From the NCBI GenBank assembly GCA_016795385.1, contig JAEUHI010000048.1, forward strand, positions 186,001 to 250,000: DNA of 64,000 bases, in the 5' to 3' direction. Source of the DNA: Verrucomicrobiales bacterium. GTDB lineage: Bacteria > Verrucomicrobiota > Verrucomicrobiia > Verrucomicrobiales > DEV007. Below are positions 25,124-33,755 of this stretch, piece by piece; position 1 is the stretch's first letter; each line of letters begins with the position of its first letter. The notes under the pieces are model-generated. The model was given only the letters and a program-made list of their open reading frames with translations. It was not told where the DNA came from and searched no databases. The position numbers and the translations under genes were made by a program.

Positions 25124-28094
25124 TCAGTCGACATAAACGAATTCGTTGGCGTTGAAGAGAGCCCGGCAAAAGGCGAAGAGCCCCTCGTCGGCGATGAATT
25201 GGCGGGCCAGCGCGGCCTCCTCCTTTTGCGGCGCGCGACCAAAGGCCAGTTGATAGGCCCTCGGCACGGGATCCCCCCCCTTCCTTTTCGAGGCGCTCCG
25301 CGAAGTAGCGAGCCTGGCGCAGGATGAAGTCGTTGTTGTAAAGCGCGAGCGACTGGAGCGGTGTCGTCGTGACGTTGCGCTTCGGCGTGAAACTCGCCGG
25401 ATCGGGACAGTCGAGCGTCGTCATGAACCGGCTCGGCGTTGTCCGCACGATGTAGCGGTAGATGCTGCGACGCCACAGCTTCGGTTCATCGGCGGTCACG
25501 TAGCGATAGACCGGCGCGTAGGCTTCTTCGTAGGTGAAATCCTCGAAACCCGGCCCGCCGCGCTCGGGATTGAGCTTGCCGCTCACCGCGAGGACGGCGT
25601 CGCGCACCGCCTCGGCCTCGATGCGGCGGGGATTCTGACGCCAGAGGAGCCGGTTCCCGGCATCGACCGCCACTCCCGGTGCCGACTCGGAGAAACGCGA
25701 GTCCTGACGGTAGGTGGCGCTGGTGAGAAGGAGCCGCAACATGTCCTTCAGCGATCCGTCGCGGCGATCGAATTCGGCCGCGAGCCAATCGAGCAACTCG
25801 GGATGCGATGGGCGGTCACCGCCGAATCCGAAATCGCTCGGCGTCGCAACGAGACCCTGACCAAACACCCACTGCCAGAGTCGGTTCACGATGACCCGCC
25901 GGGTCAGGGCATTGTCAGGATGGGTGATCCAATCCGCGAGCGCGGCGCGCCGCTGCCCCGCATCGGTCGTGAGATCACCGAACTCCGGATCGAGCATGGC
26001 GAGGGCCGCGACCGCACCAGGCGCGAGAGGATCGCCATCCGGGGCGCCCGGCTCCCCGCGCCGGAGCAGCCGCACCTCGGGCATTTTCGCCTCGGGCACG
26101 ACGGCGTAAACCTTCGGCGGTGGTCCAAGCGCGGCGATCTTCTTCGCGACCGTAGAGCGCTCCGCCCGCAGCCGGGTCAATTCCTTCGCCGCGCCCTCCG
26201 TGAGATCGCGGGGCGGATCCGGGACGAGCCGGGCATCCCCGAACCCGATCTGGTCGTGACCGTAGCCATTGCCCCCGTCCGTGGCGACGAGGGTGAGAAA
26301 ACGGACGCCTTCCGCGATCGGGAGGTCGATGGCGACGAGCCCGTCCTTGCGACCGAGTCCGCGACGAACGAAGCCCTCCTTTCCGTCGAGGAACACCCAC
26401 ACGTCCGCGGTGTTCGCGCCTTCCTGACCGAAGTAGGCGAGTTGTGCCGTCAAACGCATACCCTTTTCCCCCGTCGCCTCGCGGATCGCGGCGAGATCGA
26501 AGGTGATCCCCGCGTTCGCATGGAAGCCGAGGAGCGAACGCCCGTCCTTCGTGAAGTTGATCCCACCCGCCACCGGCGAATGCTGGCTCGCGACCGGTCC
26601 GTTGCGGATCGCATCCCAGGCCTTGCCCGAGGTCGTCGGCAGGCCCGTGATCGTGATTCCCGACGAGCTCACGGGAATCACGGCCTTGCCGTTCTGACCC
26701 TCGGGAATGAAAACACCGTCGACGAAAGGCACCTTCGCCCGCGTGAACTGGTTCACCTTCACGTTCCCGAGATCACCGAAGTCGCGCGTCTGCACCACGC
26801 CACTCCGCGGATCGATCCCCTGCCGCACCTTGCCGGTGCCGGTGCCATTCCCCCCACCGACGAGGTCGGCGAGCGAGATCCCCCTGCCTTCGAGCCTCGC
26901 GATGGCGTGGTCGATCGCGGCTTGTTGTTTCGTCAGGGCCGAGTGGCGCTCGTCGTATTCGCGCTGGACCGCTTCACTCACGACCCGGTCATCGCGCTTC
27001 ACTCCCGCAAATACCGCGGTGAGCCGGTAATACTCCTCCTGCGTGATCGGATCGAGCTTGTGATCATGACAGCGGGCGCAATTCACGGTCATGGCGACCG
27101 AGGCGTTCATCACCTGGGTGACCATGTCGTCGAGATCGAGGGCGCGGGCCGAGCGCCGCAGTTCGTCGCTTCTTGTTTCGACCTGACCGACAAAATCCCA
27201 CGGACCGGCCGCGAGAAAGCCGGTGGCGACGACCGCGTCCGGGTCCTCAGGCCAGAGTGCGTCGCCGGCGATCTGCTCCTGCAGGAAACGGAGGTAGGGT
27301 TTGTCGGCGTTGAAGCTCGCGATGACATAGTCTCGGTAACGCCAGGCATGGTCCCGGCGCTTGTCGCGCTCGAATCCGTGGGTGTCGGCGTAGTGGGCGA
27401 GGTCGAGCCAGTGACGGGCGAAGCGCTCCCCGAAATGCGGCGAGGCGAGGAGCCGATCGACGAGCTGTTCATAGGCATCGGGGGATTCATCCTTCAAGAA
27501 GGCCTCGACCGCCTCCGGCGTTGGCGGCAGGCCATGCAGGTCGAAGGAGAGACGCCGGATCAGCGCGGCCCGACCGGCCTCGGGCGAGGCGCTTAGTCCG
27601 GCCCCGGCGCGTTTCGCCTCGATGAAGGCATCGACGGGATGCCCCTTGCCTCCTGACAAAACCACCTCTCCCGCCTTCGAAAGCGGCTGCCAGGCCCAGT
27701 GGGAAAGGCGTTCATCCTCCCCTGCTAGGGCATCGGGCCAGGGGGCTCCGGCGTCGATCCAGCGTTTCAACAGGTCGATCTCCGCCACGGAAAGGCCTTC
27801 CCCCTTCGGTGGCATGCGGGCCTCGTCGCCGACGGGTGCGCTGACATGCTCGATCAGCGAACTCTCGCCGCTCTTTCCGGCCAGGATCGCCGGTCCGTCG
27901 CTGCCTCCCTTCATCGCCGCGGCGCGGAGATCGAGGCGAAAGCCGGCTTTCTGCTTCTCCGGACCATGACATTCGAAACAATGGGATTCGAAGAGCGGGC
28001 GGATCTCCGTGGCAAAATCGATCGCCCTCGCAAAGGCCGGACCCAAGAGGGTCAGGCCGAGGACCAGACAGGGTTGAAGACGCGGCGAACTCAT
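25124..28094 (-). CDS. PSCyt1-DUF1549-NPCBM-DUF1553 cytochrome-type protein with a frameshift near the 3' end
   Basis: A secreted protein of about 989 residues when the frame is corrected. The signal peptide is followed by the planctomycete-type cytochrome motif CFECH (Cys39, Cys42, His43), the DUF1549 domain with a second heme-like motif CARCHDHK near residue 340, an inserted domain resembling NPCBM (LTLVATDGGNGYGHDQIGFGDA), and DUF1553 (IVNRLWQWVFGQGL). At a run of eight G (25273-25280, C on the plus strand) the frame breaks: after LEKEGG the literal translation ends in an unrelated 55-residue tail. Removing one G restores the usual ending (AYQLAFGRAPQKEEAAL ... NEFVYVD) with stop at 25124. 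The start overlaps the GntR stop by ATGA. Either a sequence error or slippage-prone phase variation. Confidence 0.85.
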
Positions 28095-28795
28095 TTCCCC
28101 TTCCCCTTTCCCCCGTGCGCGAGCAGATCGCTCACCGCACTTTCGATGTGGATCCGCATCGCCTTCTCGGCAGCCTTCGCGTCTCCGGAAAGGATCGCTC
28201 CCAGGACCGTGGCATGCTGTTTCACGGCACGCCCCACGCCCGCTTCGCTCATCGTGGCGCGGCGGCTTTCGCGCCCGAGATCGACGATCGAATCGAGCAT
28301 CAGACCGAAAATCTCATTGCCCGAGACCCGCGCAATCTCCCTGTGAAAGGCCAGATCGGCTTCCATCGCGGTGGCGAGATCGCCGGCCGTCTCCAGATCG
28401 GAATGAAGACGCTGCAAGCACTCCGCATCTCCTGGCATCATCCGCTCCGCGGCGCGACGGGCGATTTCGGGTTCGAGGACGGCGCGCACTTCGAGGGCTT
28501 GGCGCAGCCGTTCCCCCGCCTCCGGCAACAGCAAACGGGCGGCGCTTGTCATGGGCGCGTGGAGCCGGTCGGTGACGCGGATGCCGATCCCCTGACGCAC
28601 CTCGACAAGCCCCTGGAGCTCGAGCCGCTTCGTCGCCTCGCGCACGACGGGACGACTCACTCCGAATTGCTCCGCCAGATGCCGCTCGGAGGGCAGGAGC
28701 CCATCCATTGCCAAGCCACCCGAACGAATCGCGCCGGCAAGACGATCGGAAAGGTCCTCGACGAGGGTGTGTCTTCGGAGGGCGGTCGTTTCCAT
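28091..28795 (-). CDS. GntR-family transcriptional regulator, FadR type
   Basis: A 234-residue regulator. The ATG at 28795 is chosen because it precedes the winged-helix domain (LVEDLSDRLAGAI, LPSERHLAEQFGVSRPVVREATKRLELQGLVEVRQGIGIRV in the family pattern) and because a GntR operator-like sequence covers the bases just upstream. The C-terminal all-helical domain contains the FCD-type pattern (EVRAVLEPEIARRAAERM, DLAFHREIARVSGN, HIESAVSDLL) with the three His/Asp positions for metal or ligand binding. It is the first gene of the operon with DUF1549/DUF1553 and DUF1501; it presumably represses that operon and responds to a sugar acid or similar metabolite. The 3' end is Lys/Gly-rich. Confidence 0.9.
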   Translation of the reverse strand: METTALRRHTLVEDLSDRLAGAIRSGGLAMDGLLPSERHLAEQFGVSRPVVREATKRLELQGLVEVRQGIGIRVTDRLHAPMTSAARLLLPEAGERLRQALEVRAVLEPEIARRAAERMMPGDAECLQRLHSDLETAGDLATAMEADLAFHREIARVSGNEIFGLMLDSIVDLGRESRRATMSEAGVGRAVKQHATVLGAILSGDAKAAEKAMRIHIESAVSDLLAHGGKGKGK

Positions 28796-28817
28796 TGGTA
28801 TGACCACCTTACCAATT
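28794..28817. promoter_or_regulatory. GntR/FadR-type operator at the regulator's start
   Basis: The sequence TGGTATGACCA (28796-28806) fits the TGGTnnnACCA consensus of FadR-subfamily regulators. It is embedded in a longer dyad, TTGGTA (28795-28800) and TACCAA (28810-28815). The site touches the start codon of the GntR gene, which suggests autorepression of the regulator and the two genes behind it. Confidence 0.6.
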
Positions 28818-28851
28818 TCGACGCGCGCGGCAATAGCCGCGATTAGGGACT

Positions 28852-28912
28852 GTAGTGGTGACGTCCACGTCGCCACCCATTCTCCAAGCGGCGGTCTGGA
28901 GACCACCACTAC
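28852..28912. repeat. imperfect inverted repeat between the GntR and lipoprotein genes
   Basis: GTAGTGGTG and CACCACTAC (9-bp arms) bracket 43 bases that contain further small dyads (GGTCT/AGACC). It lies just after the stop of the lipoprotein gene. It may be a folded 3' end or a remnant of an interspersed repeat. Confidence 0.4.
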
Positions 28913-28923
28913 CGGCAGGACCG

Positions 28924-29694
28924 TCACTGCACGGCCTTCACCCCGCGCAGCTTCGCGTGAACCTGGGCGGTTTTGCCCATGTAATGATCCATCGCGTAAT
29001 CGTAGGCGGCGAGGCGGATATGCTCGGCGGACTTGGCCGTTTCACCGATCGCTTCATAATACAGGCCCAAATAAAGGTGGGCGTAGCAGAGGTGATTCCG
29101 CTCACGATCGGTGAGGACCCCGTCGTTGTCCTCCTTCGCCGCCGCGAGGACCGCCTCGGCCGTGCCGCGTCCGGCAAAGAGCTCGTGGATCTCCTTCATC
29201 GGGATGCGTCCATCGCCCTCGATCGGGATCAATTCCTTTTGCGCGGCCGCGACACTGCCCCCGGGAGCCCTCACCGCACAGAGAAAATGCCAGACGGCGT
29301 TCTCGACGTCCTGCGAATTCACCGTCTGGTGGCGCTCGAATTGGGCTTTGCCCTTTTCATACTCTTCCGCGTAATAATAACAGAGCCCGCGTTGCCAGTG
29401 ATGAGGATCCTGCTCCGGAACCATCGCAAGAAAGGCATCAAAGTCGGCGATGGACTCCTTGATCTTCGCGTCAAAGAAACGTTGCTCGCCCCGACGCTGC
29501 AGGGCCGTCGCGCGGATCTGGGTCCAGCGGCTCTCCGGTCCGATCGTGGCGGTCAGATCAATGACTTGGTCAAAATCTTCCTTCTGGAAAGCATCCGTGA
29601 TCTGCTTCGCCACCTCATCGGTGAACTCCTTCTCCTGCGCATCGGCACAGGCTCCCAGGAAAAGACAGGCGACCAGGACGGGGATCCATTTCAT
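28924..29694 (-). CDS. TPR-type lipoprotein
   Basis: A 256-residue lipoprotein. The signal sequence ends with the lipobox LGAC (VACLFLGACADAQ), giving a modified Cys at about residue 16. The remainder is alpha-helical with TPR-like helical pairs: QRRGEQRFFDAKIKESIADFD, WQRGLCYYYAEEYEKGKAQF, CYAHLYLGLYYEAIGETAKSAEH. The ATG at 29694 fits the lipoprotein start; a longer frame upstream lacks coding character. Function unknown; such proteins often serve as envelope scaffolds. Not clearly linked to its neighbours. Confidence 0.85.
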   Translation of the reverse strand: MKWIPVLVACLFLGACADAQEKEFTDEVAKQITDAFQKEDFDQVIDLTATIGPESRWTQIRATALQRRGEQRFFDAKIKESIADFDAFLAMVPEQDPHHWQRGLCYYYAEEYEKGKAQFERHQTVNSQDVENAVWHFLCAVRAPGGSVAAAQKELIPIEGDGRIPMKEIHELFAGRGTAEAVLAAAKEDNDGVLTDRERNHLCYAHLYLGLYYEAIGETAKSAEHIRLAAYDYAMDHYMGKTAQVHAKLRGVKAVQ

Positions 29695-29837
29695 GCCCGG
29701 AAGGTGAACGCAAAACGGGAGCCCGTAAAGGACTGCTGCCGGTAAAGAGATGCGCCAACGAATACGAGCTTGTGAAGAATACGGGACTTGAGGGCGGAGG
29801 CCATGCAAACATTCCCACCATTCAGCGAGACCATGGC

Positions 29838-31025
29838 TCAACGAGACCTCTTGTAGCGACTCTGGACCTTGAAGGTGTAAACCGGATCGTTGGAGTCGTT
29901 GGTCTCCACACGAATGGTGCCTGTTGAAGTGCCTTTTCGATAAGCGTACGGAGCACGGTAGCGGATCGTGAAGGACGCGATCCCCCCCTCAAAGACATGC
30001 GCGGGCTTTGACAGGACCGTAAAATCTTCAAGATCGGAAGTGATGGAAATCACCGACAAGGGCATACGCCCAGCCTCATTGGAAATCGTAAAGGAAGCCG
30101 TCGCGGCTCGCCCCGGCCGCACGCGAAGGTTGTTCTTGAAGATCGTTCCATCGAGAACGGAGGCGGTCGTAGCGCCATTAGTGATTTCCAAACTTCGTCC
30201 TTTCAGCGTGAGATCCGGCAATGGACCGGACGGCTGGGTGAGGAAGCTGTTTACCCAGCCGCCGAAATATCCCACGTTGGCGTAGAGCCCTGCAATGTCG
30301 GGCCGGGCACAGCCGATGCCGTAGCTGGTGACCCCGACCACCAAAGGATTCCCACCAGAACCAGAGGGTAGAAAGAGCGGCCCGCCACTGTCTCCTTGAC
30401 AGGTATCTTTGCCGGGAGAGATCGCGGCGAGATGGCGGATGTCGATTACAGAAGTCCCATAGTAGTTGCGGGTGTTTTTTAAGTTCTCGATCACGAGATC
30501 GACGGTCTGAAGCAGATTGGGAAATCGGGGATTCGACCGGGTATCCCCCCAGCCAATTGCCCTCACGGCCATGTTGGGGGTGGCTGCGGCCGGGTGCACG
30601 GCAAAGGCGACCGGTGTGACCACGTTCACCGGAGCATCCAGAAGCAGCAGCGCCATATCGCTCAACAAATGACCGTCATCATCGATGTATGCGGGATGGA
30701 GGTAGATGCCTTCGATGTTTCGTGTGATGGAGCCGGCGGGCGTGTTCAGATCGTGGATGTTCATCACCACCTGGAGGCCGTTGTGGTCGATGTTATCCAC
30801 GCAGTGAGCCGCGGTCAGCACCCAGTTGGGGTGAATCAGGGATCCTCCACAAAACTGCCGGGTGCGAAGATTGCCGTTCCCCGGTCGAACCAGCGCGACC
30901 ATCCACGGGTATTGCCCCACCGGTGCGACACCGCCTCCGACAATCTTGCGTTGTGCGTGGCCCTCGGGAATACCGAGCAGAAAAGCCAAGCCAAGGGCGA
31001 GGAAAAGAGTCCGGGATGATCTCAT
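29838..31025 (-). CDS. secreted trypsin-like serine protease with C-terminal beta-sandwich domain
   Basis: A 395-residue S1-family protease. A signal peptide is followed by a short propeptide with the activation site R-K-IVGG (residues 26-31). The catalytic triad is complete: LTAAHC (His74), SDMALL (Asp123), GDSGGP (Ser213). The residue six before the catalytic serine is Asp (DTCQGDSGG), as in trypsin, so cleavage after Arg or Lys is predicted. After about residue 255 follows a separate domain of about 140 residues (TISNEAGRMPLSV ... GIASFTIRYRAPYAYRKGTSTGTIRV) of the ASPM-like beta-sandwich type often used for cell-surface targeting. The GC content appears lower than in neighbouring genes, which may hint at acquisition. 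Trypsin-like S1A proteases with full motif sets are uncommon in this phylum. Confidence 0.93.
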   Translation of the reverse strand: MRSSRTLFLALGLAFLLGIPEGHAQRKIVGGGVAPVGQYPWMVALVRPGNGNLRTRQFCGGSLIHPNWVLTAAHCVDNIDHNGLQVVMNIHDLNTPAGSITRNIEGIYLHPAYIDDDGHLLSDMALLLLDAPVNVVTPVAFAVHPAAATPNMAVRAIGWGDTRSNPRFPNLLQTVDLVIENLKNTRNYYGTSVIDIRHLAAISPGKDTCQGDSGGPLFLPSGSGGNPLVVGVTSYGIGCARPDIAGLYANVGYFGGWVNSFLTQPSGPLPDLTLKGRSLEITNGATTASVLDGTIFKNNLRVRPGRAATASFTISNEAGRMPLSVISITSDLEDFTVLSKPAHVFEGGIASFTIRYRAPYAYRKGTSTGTIRVETNDSNDPVYTFKVQSRYKRSR

Positions 31026-31058
31026 GGCAGGAGTTCCAGAGTGTTCTGGCGATGGATC

Positions 31059-31089
31059 TTAGGTGGTTCAAATGACTTTGACCACCTAA
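31059..31089. promoter_or_regulatory. inverted repeat upstream of the protease gene
   Basis: TTAGGTGGT (31059-31067) and ACCACCTAA (31081-31089) form a perfect 9-bp dyad with a 13-base spacer, 34 bp ahead of the protease start. Adjacent A-runs lie on the wrong side for a minus-strand terminator, so an operator is more likely. Confidence 0.45.
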
Positions 31090-31161
31090 AAAGTGTTTAA
31101 AATCGCGAGAACAGCTTCATCCGCTCCCGGTGGGTTCCGTCCCCGCGCAATGCCGTTTTCG

Positions 31162-31195
31162 AAAAAGAGGCAGGCTCCCTTCCAGAACCTGCCTC
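31162..31195 (-). terminator. rho-independent terminator of the oxidoreductase gene
   Basis: Read on the minus strand, GAGGCAGG and CCTGCCTC form an 8-bp stem with a 13-base loop followed by five T. It lies 29 bp after the stop codon at 31225. Confidence 0.8.
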
Positions 31196-31224
31196 CCGTT
31201 GGAATCGAATCTTCCCGGAGAAAC

Positions 31225-32664
31225 TCACGCCTCCAGCTTCCAGCCGTCGCGGTAGTCGCGCTTGACGAGCTTGGCGGCCTCGGGGCAGTTGGGCGAGGAG
31301 AGGGTCTTGGAGTCCCATTCGACCTTCTTGTTGAGGCGGACGGCGAGGTTGCCGAGGAGGACCATCTCGGTGAAGGGGCCGCTGTGGGCGAACTTGGACT
31401 GAGGCAGAGCGGGGTCGTTCGCTTTGACCGCGTCGAAGAACTCGTTGTGCGGGTTTTGACCGCGGGCACGGGGAAGCGAGGCGGCCGGGTATTGGAAACC
31501 GTCCATCAATTTACCCGGCTTGACGAACCAGGTGTCCTTGCTGCGGTTAAACCAGATTTTGCCGCTGCTGCCGACGATGAGACTGTCGTAGCCATTGGCT
31601 TCGGTCGAGTCCATTCCCTCGAGGATCTCGGGGGGCGGGGTGTTCGGATTGCGGATCTTGCCTCCGTCGATGTTGCTCTCGAGCTTCCAGGACTCGGGAT
31701 TGAAGACCGCATCCTTGTAACCGTCGTACCACATGTACTTGATCGGCTTGCCGTTCTTGCCCTGGAACTGATACTCGATCGTCGCCCAGGTCGGCGGGGA
31801 AATGTCACTCTGGGCGCCGCGTCCGTCGGCGCTGACGGCGGAGACGCTCACGGGCGCGGTGTAGTCCATCGCCCACATGCTCATGTTCATGATGTGGCAG
31901 GCCATGTCGCCGAGGGCACCGGTACCGAAATCCCAATAGCCGCGCCAGGCGAAGGTGGCCAGCTTGGGGCTGTAATCGCGATAGGGAGCGGGGCCGATCC
32001 AAAGATCCCAGTTGAGGTGCGAAGGCGCCTCTTCCTTCTTCGGCCAGGCGGGGATGCCCTGGGGCCAGATGGGGCGGTTCGTCCAGGCGTGGACTTCGAC
32101 GATGTCACCGATCAGTCCGGCTTTGACGAGTTCGACGACGCGGCGCATGTGATCGTTGGCCTGGGCCTGGTTGCCCATCTGGGTGACGACTTTCGTCTTC
32201 TCGGCCAGTTCGGTGAGGAAACGGGCTTCCCAAATGCCGTGGGTGAGCGGCTTCTGACAGTAGACGGCGCAGCCCTTCTTCATCGCGGCGGCGGCGGCGA
32301 AGGCGTGGACGTGGTCGGGAGTCGAGACGGTCACGGCGTCGATCTTGTCGCCTTCCGTTTCGAGCATCTCACGCCAATCTTCGAAAAACTTGGCGTCGGG
32401 ATGGGCTTCGCGGGTCTTGGCGTAGGCACCACCAAGGTTGGGATACTTGTCCAAGTTGAAAACGTCGCAGAGATGGGTCACCTGGAAGCCCGCCTCAGCC
32501 GAGCCCGAGATGTCGCTGGCGCCTTTGCCCGCGGTGCCGATGCCGGCGAGGGTGATGCGGTCGTTCGCGCCGAAGACGCGGCTGGGGACGACCTGGAAGT
32601 TGAAGGCAGCGGCGGTGGCGGCAAGCCCCTTCACGAATTGACGGCGGGTGTTGGGTTTTTCCAT
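31225..32664 (-). CDS. exported Gfo/Idh/MocA family oxidoreductase
   Basis: A 479-residue NAD(P)-dependent oxidoreductase. The start at 32664 gives the signal MEKPNTRRQFVKGLAAT with a twin-arginine motif. Rossmann motif GIGTAGKG, the family motif YCQKPLTH (in place of EKP, so the catalytic-region Lys is kept), TQMGNQAQANDHMRR, and GTGALGDMACHIMNM are visible. It closely follows the pattern of the paralogue at 34901-36250 (both have EDWREMLETEGDKID-type segments and NRPIWPQ). Acts presumably in the periplasm on sugar derivatives. Single-gene unit with its own terminator. Confidence 0.92.
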   Translation of the reverse strand: MEKPNTRRQFVKGLAATAAAFNFQVVPSRVFGANDRITLAGIGTAGKGASDISGSAEAGFQVTHLCDVFNLDKYPNLGGAYAKTREAHPDAKFFEDWREMLETEGDKIDAVTVSTPDHVHAFAAAAAMKKGCAVYCQKPLTHGIWEARFLTELAEKTKVVTQMGNQAQANDHMRRVVELVKAGLIGDIVEVHAWTNRPIWPQGIPAWPKKEEAPSHLNWDLWIGPAPYRDYSPKLATFAWRGYWDFGTGALGDMACHIMNMSMWAMDYTAPVSVSAVSADGRGAQSDISPPTWATIEYQFQGKNGKPIKYMWYDGYKDAVFNPESWKLESNIDGGKIRNPNTPPPEILEGMDSTEANGYDSLIVGSSGKIWFNRSKDTWFVKPGKLMDGFQYPAASLPRARGQNPHNEFFDAVKANDPALPQSKFAHSGPFTEMVLLGNLAVRLNKKVEWDSKTLSSPNCPEAAKLVKRDYRDGWKLEA

Positions 32665-32808
32665 GGGATCAAGCGATTGAAGATACGGCGCGCAAAGGCG
32701 CTTCAAAAACAGGGGCGGAACGTAGGTCTACGACTCTCCGGCGGCAAGCCCGCAAACAGGGAAGAGGGATTGGCAAGGATTCCAAAACGCGGGTAGGGCC
32801 CAATCCCC

Positions 32809-33615
32809 TCAGGGTTCCTTCCGGTCCGCTTGGTCGGTCGGGGCCCCCTGCTTTTCGGCCGGTTTCTTCTCCTTCCCATCGCCATCCTTCTTTTTTTCGG
32901 CACCGGGACGTCCTCCCTCGAGGAGACGCTTTTGCATGGCGGCGATGGAGGGATCGATCCGGATCATCTCATCGACGGTCACTTTCCGCAGCTTTCGGTG
33001 CACTTCGATGCGCTTGCGGCGCAACGCCTCGTCTTCTTGGCGGATCTGATCGAGCTCGGCGCGGACGGCTTTGACGTTCTCGGAGGAGAGCGCCTGTTCC
33101 TCGGCTTTGCGGAAGGTTTCGCGGGCTTCGGGAGTCAAACTGTCGAGAAAGCCGGGCGGGCGGATCTGGGGCTCGAAACCCCGGCCGGGGCCTCCGCCGG
33201 CGGAGCCCTGGCCTCCGGGGTTCCCCGATCCACCGGGATTTCCCGGCGCTCCGGGTGGCATCGGCCCCATCATGCCGGCTCCCTGCACCTTTGAAAGCAG
33301 CTCAGCGACGGAGGGATCGGTTTTCTCCACAGCAGCTTTGATCGCGGCCTGATAGGCTTCGCTGGCGTGCTTTACTTCCTCGCGGGCATTGATCACCGCA
33401 GGATCCGTCCACACTCCGCGCAGGGCCTCGCGCAGTTTTTCACGTTGCTCGGGGCTGAGGGCCTCCCAAGCCTCGATCTTTTCGCGATCCTTCTTCTCCC
33501 AGACGCGGGGTTTGACCGCCTCTTTTTCCTTCTCTTGTGCCGCGGCGGACGCAAGGCTCATCCATGCCAAGGTGCCGAAAAGGGCGAGACGGGCTGGGGA
33601 TAAAAGGCGCTTCAT
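32809..33615 (-). CDS. secreted helical protein with Spy/CpxP-like LTPEQ motifs
   Basis: A 268-residue exported protein. After a signal peptide (ARLALFGTLAWMSLASAAA) it is Glu/Lys-rich and helical, with two segments LSPEQREKLREAL and LTPEARETFRKAEE that resemble the LTxxQ repeats of periplasmic Spy/CpxP chaperones. Between them is a Gly/Pro/Asn-rich low-complexity stretch (about residues 110-150). The C-terminal tail is Lys- and Glu-rich. Start at 33615 is given by the signal peptide. Function is not established; a periplasmic adaptor or chaperone is possible. Confidence 0.7.
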   Translation of the reverse strand: MKRLLSPARLALFGTLAWMSLASAAAQEKEKEAVKPRVWEKKDREKIEAWEALSPEQREKLREALRGVWTDPAVINAREEVKHASEAYQAAIKAAVEKTDPSVAELLSKVQGAGMMGPMPPGAPGNPGGSGNPGGQGSAGGGPGRGFEPQIRPPGFLDSLTPEARETFRKAEEQALSSENVKAVRAELDQIRQEDEALRRKRIEVHRKLRKVTVDEMIRIDPSIAAMQKRLLEGGRPGAEKKKDGDGKEKKPAEKQGAPTDQADRKEP

Positions 33616-33755
33616 CGGGAAATCGTGAATCTTCTTAGGCGAATGAACCCGTACTCTCAAGAAAAGTTGCAAGGGATTGTGATCACGGGCAAGCTACCGA
33701 CCGCCCGAATGGCTCTGCCGCGAGCCCAGACCCGACCGGCGCCCTTTTCTGATCC

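Noticed and set aside
31059-31095. Dyad with neighbouring A/T run as terminator
   Set aside because: The T-run precedes the stem on the minus strand and there is no plus-strand gene ending here, so it is not placed as a terminator.
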